Assembly: GCA_019649035.1 (NCBI GenBank) | Contig: BMAT01009762.1 | Span: 23,598-46,376, forward strand | DNA length: 22,779 nt | Reading direction: 5' to 3' | DNA from: Elysia marginata | Taxonomy: Eukaryota > Mollusca > Gastropoda > Plakobranchidae | Shown: positions 9,650 to 20,500 of the stretch, one piece after another | How the letters are laid out: each line of letters starts with the position of its first letter | Numbering within the stretch: position 1 is the stretch's first letter | Notes under the pieces: generated by a model | Databases searched by the model: none | Told to the model about the DNA's origin: nothing | What the model saw: only the letters and a program-made list of their open reading frames with translations | Program-made: the position numbers and the translations under genes

Positions 9650-12600
9650 AGGAACTCTGTCAATCAGAACTGGAATCAGCTGAGTGAGATGAAGCCAAGC
9701 TGATCATCTCAGAAATGATTTCCAAAATAATTATATACAGAATTGTCTGACACCATTATTAATGTCCTTTTATAACTCAGAAAATGTTATACAAAAATAC
9801 CTGCGGGTCATGAATGGAAATATTTGTAGTCAGCTTCATAAAACTTTATTTTAGCTTGCTAAGTGTCCCCCCCTTTTTTTTTAATTGGTTAAATTAATGG
9901 TCAAATTCCTAAGTGCCCTTCAATTTTTAATAGAAAAAAAAAAATCAGCGTGGGAAGTTAATACTGATGTATATAACTATTCTACTTTCTAATTTCTCAT
10001 AGGGTTAGTTTGACTAGCCATACCCAATGCAAAACATTTCACCCTTCAATTAATAAATTATTCAGGCTTTTGGTGGTTAAAATAGGAAAGAATGTTTTGT
10101 CTACATTGATAATGAGAATTCATGTATGGACCCAAAAAGGACTTTTATTTTCAGTGTGCTTTTTATATAGACACTTGTGGTAAAAGGTGACAAAAATAAG
10201 AAGTTTAGTCAAGTTAGGACTGGAACATGCCACCCTCAACAATTCTTTAAAGTTCTCAACTCATTTTGATTTGTCATCCGGCACCCATCTGTTTATTTAA
10301 GTTATTTTATCATCTTGATGGTCTTTTGTGAAAGTTATCATAGTCAGTTAGTTTAAAACCTAAGATAATTAGATCAGCTAGATAAATTGTACTATCGTTC
10401 AGCTACAATTAATAAAGTGAAAATTCATGTCTCTAAAAAGGTTGTTTGCAACTGTTTATTTGCTGTAACCGGCAACCATACATGATTTGTAATTCAAAAC
10501 ACTGTTTTCTCTGTAGCACAAGGTTAACATAAGGATAGTTCTATGTAGTTATTTGTAATCATGTTCCTTTTTGCACATTGAATTCTAGTGTTTATGTGCA
10601 GATAAAAAATTATATTATGTGAATTTTTTAATCTGATCAGCTTCCCAACAATCTAAACAATATTTTGGAAAAATTTGCAACCTTTGTACCATAAGTATCG
10701 AATTTTTTATTATTGTTGTTGATGCTCTCTATTAGAAAATATAAAACTCATCATCTAATTCTAATTTAACCAGTTAGAAATGTTTTCAAAAAGTTTACAA
10801 ACCTCTTCCCAGTTTATAAAACGTTGTGTACATAGAAAATGTTGCCATAGTTATTCCCTTTTTTCTTCACTTCTTTTTTTGTGAAAAATAAACGGTATTA
10901 ACTTTTGAAAAATAACCCTTTTTTTTGCACTTGTAAGTTGTATATGTATATGAAAAGTTAATATTATAATGATACTGAAGTACCTTAAATCTGAGAAGTG
11001 CACTGTAAAAACCTGTGTTTATAAGAATACCCAAGTGTGTGTGTGTGTACTGTAAGGATGGGGGGGGGGGGATGCATACCTGCATGAGTTTGTATGTCCA
11101 TTGATTGTAGCACTAGCTTATCATATAAAAGATTTATGGAAAATGAATGCACTTGATAAAAGACAAAGGTCTCTCTTACACTGAGTCGCAGATCTTCAAA
11201 CTTTGCTCAGCCTTCCCCCTTCTCTCTCTGTCTCTCTCTCTTTTTTGTTATCTCTCTTATTCTTTCTGTGATTGTCACATTATTCTTTGAAAGAACTGGT
11301 TGTAAAATTTCCAATTCCTATTCTAGATGTAGACAATGAAAGATATTTGGAAAATCTCAAAACAAAAGAGCAGTTGCTATCAATCAATACTAGTTTCATC
11401 ATTTCTAGTACCAACTATCTCTCAGAATGGCGAATGCACCTGTGCTGATAACCCAAATTACTGAAATAAGGTATAACGGGGGAAAATACAGGTCTGCGAA
11501 CGAGACCAGTAAAACGGGACAAACATGAAGTTTGAGCTTTCAATAGAAAGTCTAGAAAAGTTTAATTCAATTTTATTAATAATTATAATAATCCACAGAA
11601 AAGCGCTCGATGGTACTTTTACATATCTGTTTAATCATAGACATAAAAATTTGTGTACATGACGTAGTATTATACATGATAAAAAAATAAATAAATAAAA
11701 ACATTTATAAATACAGACTAGCTAAAAATTAAAAAGTATAAAGAGAAATAGTTCTAATTATTACTGATGTGAAAATTAAAGGCAACAAAAATTTAGTGGT
11801 AAGCTAGTCAGTTTTTGAGGCCATCGGCCCATATAACAAGTGAACATAAATTACGGCTTAACGCACTGACTTCCATTAAAGAAAAAACAAAAGCTTTTCT
11901 AAAAGATCGAAGTCATTTGAAAAATTAATTTTATACGAACATTAAGGACTGGACACTCTGCTCGAACTTCATCACTCATGAGTCCCATGCATACATTATT
12001 ATTGTTGGGCCTTATTATCATTCTTTAATGTAAGTAGATCCACTGATATGCTTTTGGGGTTTTACAACACTGGAGCCAGTTGTTCAGAAATTTATTATTG
12101 GATTTTTTTTTACTCTTCTGAACCACTCTACACGTAGAAACCTGGACTTGAAAGGTTTAAGTTAACAATCTTGGTGAGATCATAATACACGCTATATTAC
12201 ATGTGCACTTAACATGCATGACTTTAGTTGCTAAGTTCAATAAAACACTAAAGTATGTTGTTACACTTGATATCTCTTGGATTAGCTCTCATTGCTGCTG
12301 CAAATAAAATTAATAAAAAAAAATGTTTATAGTTATAAAAATAGCATCGCAATTAAAACAGCAACAGCAAAAAAAGGAATAACAATAAATGTAATAATAA
12401 TTGTTCACATCTTAAGAATAAACCTGTAAGATTTGAAATACTGTAGGCCTGTTGATTTTTCTGATCCAACCGATGCTTTTTCGTGATACATCACGCAAGG
12501 TAAACGCGTGTGTCTACAACTTTTAAATAAACTGAAATCTAATAATGATTTATTCTTAAAACAGGTCCCTACATAATATTGTACATAGACATAAATTTAC

Positions 12601-12830
12601 ATTAACGTCAACTTACATGTTATTTGGTTGTCTCCGACAAAGCGATACAGTTCTGTCCACAACAAAAACAGTTTCTCAAATTTATTACCCGATCAAAAAA
12701 TCATTACTATATTCTAAGCCTTCGTCTCAAGATAATCACACTTTGAGATAATCTACTATTATTTTTTAGAATGAAAATGACCTAATTTTCAAGGGCCGCT
12801 GAAAACATCAAGGCTCTCAGAGGCTGTTTT
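9650..12830. other. Intergenic AT-rich region
   Basis: After the probable PARK7 3' end I see no further exon. It holds a short (GT)n run with a 12-base G run (11035-11071), a CT-rich tract (about 11215-11241) and A/T-rich simple stretches around 11560-11760 and 12300-12420. Part may be a long PARK7 3' UTR. Confidence 0.55.
11035..11071. repeat. (GT)7 run followed by poly-G (12)
   Basis: GT repeats at 11035-11048 are followed after 11 bases by a run of twelve G at 11060-11071. Confidence 0.85.
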
Positions 12831-12844
12831 GCTTTCATCGATTA

Positions 12845-12882
12845 AGATAAGATACACTTTATTGATCCAATTTTGGAAATTC
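12845..12882 (-). mobile_element. Probable 3' tail of a retroposon (LINE or SINE), minus strand
   Basis: On the minus strand the sequence reads TTGGATCAATAAAGTGTATC and then TTATCT. A GGATCAATAAAGT core followed by a short TATC-type repeat is the usual 3' end of several non-LTR retroposons in aquatic animals. No coding part remains nearby. Named family unknown. Confidence 0.4.
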
Positions 12883-12889
12883 GGCATGG

Positions 12890-14000
12890 ACTCTGATTGG
12901 ACCGTGTTTCAGTTAGGCTTGTGAAGGTTTAATCCAACTGAAAAACCATATCACCTCTTATGTTAAGTTTTGTGAAGAAAGCGTACGCACAAAAAAGGAG
13001 ATTACACGTTATCTCAATAACAAGCATTGGGCCAACAAAGAATTGAAAGACAAAACTGCTAAAAATTTTTTAAAAAAGTAAAGAAACCGGATTAAACGTG
13101 CAAAAGACTTTTAAAAACTAGAAAACATTTTAGAGACATGTAACGACTGTAAAGCTTCGTTGAAAACGGTGGCAGGAATCTATGAAAAAAAATCTCGGGT
13201 ATGCTAAATAAAATTTTAATGCTTTTTATTCTATATTTGATGAACGAAACTTTCGACGCAACGTAAGAGATGAAATGGTTGCTTTTCGGTACAGATCATG
13301 ACCGCACGATGAATGTAAAATTGTGAGAATAAGGTTCCACGTATTTTTAGAATTGTGGATCTGAGAAATCAAGACAGACCGGACAGAATGTGATCGAAAC
13401 AGCGAGCCATTAAGCACAAATTTATCGCATATCTGTAAACCTCAATACAAAACAATCTACATTTTAAAAGATTTACAGCATTATTGTGCATGCAGCGGTG
13501 TAATTTTCTATGAACGCCAGGGAAAACCTAAAGCGTCAAATGCAGGCTAGAAAGCAATCAAAAACTTTTCTGATCTACTTCTACGAAACTCATCTAATTA
13601 TTTTGTATGCCTTTTACAAACACATGTTTAATTCTTTTCAGCGTATAAGTTTAACACCTTTTGAAAGTGGCTTTTGTATAATTATATCGTTCATCCTATA
13701 CATCTATGTTTCTTTTATAAACCATAGCAAAAAGGTTTCATTTTTTTCCTAATGAGTCAGTTATCGATTAGAAGCTACATGATTGTACAGTGCAGGCCTG
13801 CAGGGCCTACTCTCTAGGTTGTGATTTATCGCACAGCCAAAATGCAATATACATGTAATAGCATGTTAAATGCGTGTTATGTGTAAAGTTTGTTTTCAAA
13901 GCAATACCAGTGTCGAAGCGGGCCCTTGGCCTAGTGGCATAAATTTACTACCATTCATAATTATAGTTGTCATTGCCTTTCCCTTGCGTTCTTCTGGTTG
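12890..14000. other. Intergenic, no gene recognised
   Basis: Open frames at 13226-13417 (-) and 13510-13752 (+) show no family features. The phrase CTTGGCCTAGTGG at 13926-13938 resembles a tRNA A box but lacks the rest of a tRNA or SINE. A short nested palindrome, GTGCAGGCCTGCAG, lies at about 13790-13803. Confidence 0.5.
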
Positions 14001-14002
14001 AG

Positions 14003-14166
14003 CCAATGGGCTTGCTTAACGCACATCATAAATATTAAACTTTTGTTTGCTCCGGTTGGAAACTTTCATTCTGTTTGAAGTTCTGCAATTGGACTTTGAA
14101 GAGAGGTGATCGGACGAGATTTAAATTTCGTATTTATATAGAAAAGGAACCGCACGGCTTTACTCA
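14003..14166 (+). promoter_or_regulatory. Candidate core promoter of the DED gene: CCAAT, TATA, initiator
   Basis: A CCAAT box (14003-14007), a TATA motif TATATAGA (14135-14142) and an initiator-like TCAATT with its A at 14166 line up. The TATA motif begins 31 nt before that A, the canonical spacing. The predicted 5' UTR would be 151 nt, ending at the ATG at 14317. No in-frame ATG precedes it after the stop at 14212. This is a spacing-based call without expression data. Confidence 0.45.
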
Positions 14167-14316
14167 ATTACAATTAATTTTTCGCGTATGAAATGGTATT
14201 AACTTCTAAAATAAGGAAAAAACTTGTGGAGAAGTTTTGGTGGTAGTTATGGCCAACATTTTCTCCGCCTAATTAATTATCTTATACGAATAAGATTACA
14301 AGGCTTGAAAGGGATA

Positions 14317-14489
14317 ATGTCGGATCGCCCGAAATCACGCTGTGCTTATTTGATGGTACCCAGCGAAGATTGGGAGCTCAATGTGTTGTTACTACGTATC
14401 GCCAAAAATCTCAACGAGGTTGAGTTTGATCGGCTTAAATTCTTGTGCTCAGGTGAGTACAACTTTGAATTTTTGAGGATAAAGAATCA

Positions 14490-14547
<58 letters not shown>

Positions 14548-17500
14548 TAGAGGCTGGGCCAAATGGCAAGACATTTTTCACGACACAACCGAGATAAGGC
14601 ATAGCGAAAAAGTACAAAATTTATGCCACAAAAAGAGAGAAAACCAATCTAAGCCTTCTTGAACCTCTGAAAAAGATACATTTTTTCGGGTAACTAAGAG
14701 AAGAGATAAAATTAAAGTTGACAAGATGAATCTGATACCCATAATTATGATTAGGGGCTACCAATGCTGTTGACAAAACTCACCAAAACTAAAGCTCACA
14801 TATTCACTTTTCTTTTGATAACAATGAATTAACAAAACTTCCAGTCTAGTAAACGTGTAATCACCATCAGAATAGACTTGGTCAAGCTATCGTGCCAAAC
14901 CAACAACCCAAAGTTTAAGAAAGATTAAAAAACTCGTCCCTAAGAACCATTCTGGTATATAATTCTGTTCATCATTTTCCGAAGTTTTTTGCCTTATGTA
15001 CACTTTCTTTACACCGCAGTCATGTTGGCATAAATATTTATTTAGCTTCGAGTCAAAGGCTTGGACTTAGATTGCCTCTGTGACAATTCTTTCATGAAAT
15101 TTATCTGCGTGTCAAGCTCAGCCACAGAGAAACAAGGATACAAATTAATGAACATGGGCACACCCACATCTTAAGAAACGCCCCCCCCCCCTACTCCCCT
15201 TTTTCTGAAATTTTGAAGGTAAGAAAAAAAATTGCTTCGCTCCAGTTAGCAGTTTCAAAGAAATGGAGGAGACCCACGTACGCGGTGACGCTCAAATGCA
15301 GCAAAGCAGTCTAAAGAAATCAGACTTTCATTAAAATCAAGGGCTGTACCACTTTTTTTTTTACTTCCTGGTACTTTTGGATGAGCTATATGCGTAATAC
15401 ACCGTTAAACCCCCCCAAAAAACCCATATGTAATACATTTTAGTTTTCATTCCCTATTTGCATGGCTAATGAAATCCCTCGAGCAAGTTTATTTGTAGGT
15501 ATAAATTTAAACACTGTGTTGAAAAAAAGGCCAGACAGACATTTGACAATCTTCATAGTGCCAGTGCATCAGCTGTCAATCTTGGAAACTACTATGTAAG
15601 TCAAAGTCATTTCCAGCTTAAAGTACAAGGAGCTCTTTGCATCTACCCTTGTAAAATCCTAAATCTATATTCCCCATTCTCTGAGAAGAAAAGAATAAGA
15701 ACCTATCAAAGGATCAAAAAGTGACCATCACAAATAACGAAACGTGATGCGCGCAACATAGGCCCTAAGGGTGAAACATAGAAAACATGACAACAAGAGT
15801 CTAAAAGAAAAGAAAATTGGCACTTAAAACCTTAGCTAGATCTAGGTGTAATGGTAGGCGGAGGGCCCGCTCGCGGGAATGAAAACTCTAATAGACTTCT
15901 GTAGGTGACGTCATGTCTCCCTAGATCTAGTCTCGCTCAAATCTAAAAGGAGAAGTAAGTCCATGTATTTGAGACGTTAATTTATCAATAATGATTGGAA
16001 AAGAAAGTTTTGTCTAACAATCTATAGAATTCTATAGATTTAAAGATTTCAACAGCAAATCGCAGTATCACAGGCTCTCATCACATAGGGCGACAGAGGC
16101 CAGGAAAGCCAACAATACTGCCAGTCTGCTTCATTTAATGCTTTGTGAACCTTCCATTCTTTGTCTTGTTTGAACCTTTGATGGGGTATCAAGCATAGCC
16201 ATGGGGTCAAGGCTTTAAAAAAATAACCCAGTCAATGGCATCATGGGCGCTCTTTAGTATTTATAGTTTCAGGGTTTAGAGAGTTACCTACAGAAGTCTA
16301 TTGAAGCATTCATTCCCGCGGCCCGCTCGCTATTCAATTCTCTTTGGTAGAGGTGAGTAAAATGTGATCTCTTCTTCTAAATTAGTATCGATTAATCACA
16401 CTTGTGGTTTTCTCGTGAAGCACTAGGTCCAGCTATTCTGAAAATCCCGCCTATCATTTAGGTAGATGATTACTAGGAAGCTCTAGAGACAGCTGTTTGA
16501 ACCATCTGGAATGTGATTAAAAAGTAAAGACATTTGAGACATAGAATATATCGTCCAAGACTTTGTTAAAATTGCCTTTATTCGATGTTTGAAAAGGCAT
16601 ATAACAAGGAGTAAAGAGTTCAAAATATTACTTTGAAAAGCAGAACAAAAACGTTTAGCCTACTTACTTTACCATCTCATGTTTTCTTTTAAAAGATTTG
16701 TCTTTAAAGGATGCAAAATTACACCAGAAGATAATTATATGATTTGTTAGCAATCTGAGAACCTTGTTCTATTTGACATAAGCACACACTATTTTGAGAG
16801 GTGAAAGCCTCTCAGATTTCGGATTATCTGCAAGAGATTGAATTATGTAACAAAGTATGGAGCAAACGTATAGAAAGCTTTTAAAACTTGTAAACAGTGT
16901 ATAAGATTTTTAAACCTTGATTGTAATATATGAGATAGGTTGGCAAGTTTATAGGGTCAAAGTAAACTAAATTTGAAGAGATCGTAAGCCCTGAGATCAT
17001 CGCTAATGATGGACCGGGCTTGTAAATAATTGTAATCAGTCAATAAAAAATTCATTGACAGTGGCAATATTCAAACTAAAATCTTATAGTTCTTTTAAAC
17101 AGTGTCTTGCAAAGCATCTTCGGAAATGCCCCGGTGAGTGCACATTCCCGCCGATCCTCAAAATAAAATTGAGCTTGGTGTTCACTAGTGCAGCTACTGT
17201 TATTGATGATATTGTCGTTCTGTTGTTTTTTCTTGAGGTTTTAAACAGTGCAGATATTTTCACTTTGTACTTCCTGGTGGATTTATAAATTTATCTTCAT
17301 TCAGGTAGGCCTAATGTGTCTTCAGCTCGCGAAAACTGTTTGAAGACTTATCTTGTACAAAGCAAACTTTCTTGCACCTATTAATACAAATAAGTCGGGG
17401 GCCGCAGTTTTTACGTCCCAAGGCGTTGCTCCTTTGGACATTAGAGACCTTTAGCACACGCACCGTGTCTCACTACGCGTACGTGAAAATCGGGAAAATG

Positions 17501-20500
17501 GGGAAAGCAGATCAAGGAAACTATTAAAATAATGAAACCAGTTTCTAAAAATAGACCCACAGACGTTCCCGTCATACTCACGTGTGGCTGCTTAAACTCT
17601 GTAATTACGGACTTTAAGCAGCAACGCGTGAGTATGACGGGAACGTTTGTGGGTCTATTTTTAGAAACTGGTTTCATTATTTTTTGAGTTTTCTTGACCT
17701 ACTTTTCGATTTTCACGTACGCGTAGTGAGACACGGTGCGTGTGCTTAAGGTCTCTAATACCTTTTTATGAGTTTCCAGACGCAAAAAAAAACTTCATGA
17801 TTTGTCAAAACTTTGTGGAAAGATATTAAAACTTTTGATGACTTCAAATAAAGAGAAATAAGAATAATTTTTTAAAGGGTCTTTTTTTACGTCCTACTCA
17901 TTTGCACTGGTCGCAAGATTTGTGATTGTAAGACCTACCGGTAGATAAATGAGGGTTAATGAGATTTATTTTTTTCATTCATGGACACCTGCAGGTTTTG
18001 GAGGCGTACAAAAGCGTGTACTCGAAAACCTCAAAACACCGGAGATGCTTTTTACACATCTTAAGGAGAAGAATATGATCTCCAGGGACAACCTGCTGCT
18101 ACTTCAAGTAGGTATTATTTTTATTTAAAAATTTTTCTTCATTTTTTCCCCGTTCTTGCGACGTTGGCACGTCACATATTTGCTGTGTGGTCGCTTTGGC
18201 AAATACAGCTTTCCGAGTCAGGTCTCTTGTGATATCGTACAGCTTTTCTGTGATGAAGGTATTCGGGTTGGGTCAAAAAGAGTGCTCTAGGGTGGCAAGA
18301 TTTTGATAGAACTACAAGATGTACCTCGACGATAGGTTTTGCTCACATTTTAATTATGAGCTATTATTTGAATGAGCGGTGCCTAAAACGGTAGGGCGTT
18401 TAGTTGATATACTGGGTACCTAAAGTCCTGAATGATTCGCATGTCGGGTCAAAATAATTATCTAAGCTTATGAACGCCCACCACCGCTGAAAATCAACTT
18501 ATTGGGTAGCTAGATCTATGCTTGTTGAGAATGCCAAAGCTAAGGCAGTAACGGAAGCAGCGACAGTCCAGTTCGATCCTTCATATACCAGGAAAAATAA
18601 GTAGACTGCCAGATGCCCCGCTCCTTTTTGCTTGGTGCATAGGACGAGTTTTTGTTTATTTTAAAGTCACTTTAGCTTCTTTCAGATGCTGCTACGGAGT
18701 ACACGGAGCAGATAGGAAACAGCTTTTACTATAACATTATAAGTTGTAATGACAGATAAACCTTTTGTTTGGTTTTAACTTGCCTGGAAATTTGGCGTAT
18801 AGTTCTCTAACATCATAAAGAGCTATTTGTTAAACAAGGAGAGATACCTGGTTTGGGATAATGTAATGTGTAGAAATGGAAACTAACAATGGGTAATCTA
18901 AAGCGAGTTTCTTGGTAAGCGTGTGCTTATCAATACAAAGCCCATTGAACAACTTTATTCAACTCAGCTTTGCAACTTAAGAACGTTACTTAACTCTATA
19001 ATTTAGTGTGCAAAGTGGCTTACTTGGTTGAGTTCTACAGACCTGCACAGACCTGGCGTTCTCCGCGTTTTAACAATTGAGGACTAGGGGGTGAAATACT
19101 CACATGACTTTTTAAAGACAGTAAATAAAAAAACGATCAAAAGAAACTATCACCTATAATGGACCGTATTATGACAGGGCTTTTACCTATTTTCTTAGTC
19201 GGAAATAAATCAAATAAAGATCTTTTTTGTACTTTTCAATAGACTTACAAACTGATCTTCGTTATTCTAAAACAAAGGCGATGCAAATCTTTCTCAAGAT
19301 GAAAAACCCACAAGCGCAAAGGTTTTATCCTTGGAACTATAGTCTTGAGCCAACTTTCAAAATACTTAGTCAAGTTCATCATACTAATTCAATTCATGTT
19401 TTTTTTTAAATTTTGATACACCATTTTTAAAGCGTGCTCAGGATAATAAATAAACGAATAATAATTAAAATTCAATCAAAGGTTTCAACTATCAGAATGA
19501 TACTGCCAGTTATACTGCAAGCGATAACTTAGCATCCCCTGTCCCTAACCTTTCCTTACATTTTGTGACAGGCGTTTATGTGCCACCTGGACAGAGAGGA
19601 TCTCCGTAAACTGGCGGCGGACTATGCGAGACAGGTCGGAGATGTTCTTTACTTCCATTCACCGGATGCGGAGCCAGGTGGTTCATTGTTTTGTGAATTA
19701 AACTGTCTATAATTCTGCCGTGGACAAACGAAATTCAGTATCTCTCACATGGTTTACACTGCAGATACTGCTTTTCGTTTGTCCCGGGCAGAATTATACG
19801 CTCTGGTGTAGCAATATCTAAAATACTGACGCGTGTATTAATTTATGTATTTGATCTTTTTTATTTAAAAGAAAACTAAAACAAAGACCGTCTAAAGGAG
19901 CCACCTACGCCCTAGGGCCTACTTTAGTGCACAAGGTGTACGATTATAATTTAACTACATCTATAAAGTGTGAGGCAACCAGCGCGAAACAGGCACAGGT
20001 CTCTCAGACTAGTTTAGTGTTAGAGCCTATTTTAGTATAACAAGTTCCTGTAGAACCAATCTATTTTTATTGCCTTCAAAATGATAAAAGCTAAAAGATA
20101 TAAGTACGCAAGAGGTATTATTATTTGTTCAACCCCTCTAAACGCATAAAGTAGCCCACACTTTTAGAACATGTTCCTAGCTCATAATGTTGAAATTCTG
20201 ACCTGTGCTTCATGTATCCTGGTCGCTTCACATTTCAACAGCGTTTGATAAACAGGCAACTTTCTTATTATTGTCAAAAAATAAGCAGGTGATAACATGT
20301 TTAAAAAAAATTAAATAACAAGAGAAGCGCGGCCACATAGACGCCAATACTAATAAAAAAAAGTGGAAAAAACTACAGGCCAATATTATGGCGAATGTTC
20401 TCAAGAGAAAGGTATCTATGCCAACTGACTCAGCCGTACTAGAAGCTTTTCAAAAATGCCCAGTTGGGGCACAAAAAGGCTTCTCAAAGCCATCACTTCA

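Larger units (their letters stand above)
14453..17994 (+). other. DED gene intron 1 (3542 nt), rich in inverted-repeat elements
   Basis: The donor is GTGAGT and the acceptor ends CTGCAG. The intron interrupts the DED between helix 2 and helix 3 and holds the (CT)n tract, the 445-bp and 312-bp inverted-repeat elements, an 11-base C run (15181-15191), a 22-bp palindrome and a TAGGCCTA. The stretches between show no gene. Confidence 0.8.

Noticed and set aside
13226-13752. Open frames on both strands in the intergenic region
   Set aside because: No family signal, no splice sites of note, composition as surrounding AT-rich DNA.
13926-13938. tRNA A-box-like CTTGGCCTAGTGG
   Set aside because: No B box or cloverleaf follows; at best a SINE scrap.
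14435-14617. Minus-strand open frame with a run of Arg-Glu
   Set aside because: It is a translation of the (CT)n microsatellite, antisense to DED exon 1.
17103-17133. 31-nt candidate exon with ACAG acceptor and CG|GTGAGT donor inside DED intron 1
   Set aside because: Good splice letters, but including it would shift the frame of exon 2 and destroy the DED.
17441-17677. 78-codon minus-strand open frame
   Set aside because: It lies wholly in the palindromic element and reads the same sequence forward and back; it has no transposase features.
18560-18600. B-box-like AGTTCGATCC
   Set aside because: No matching A box or acceptor stem.
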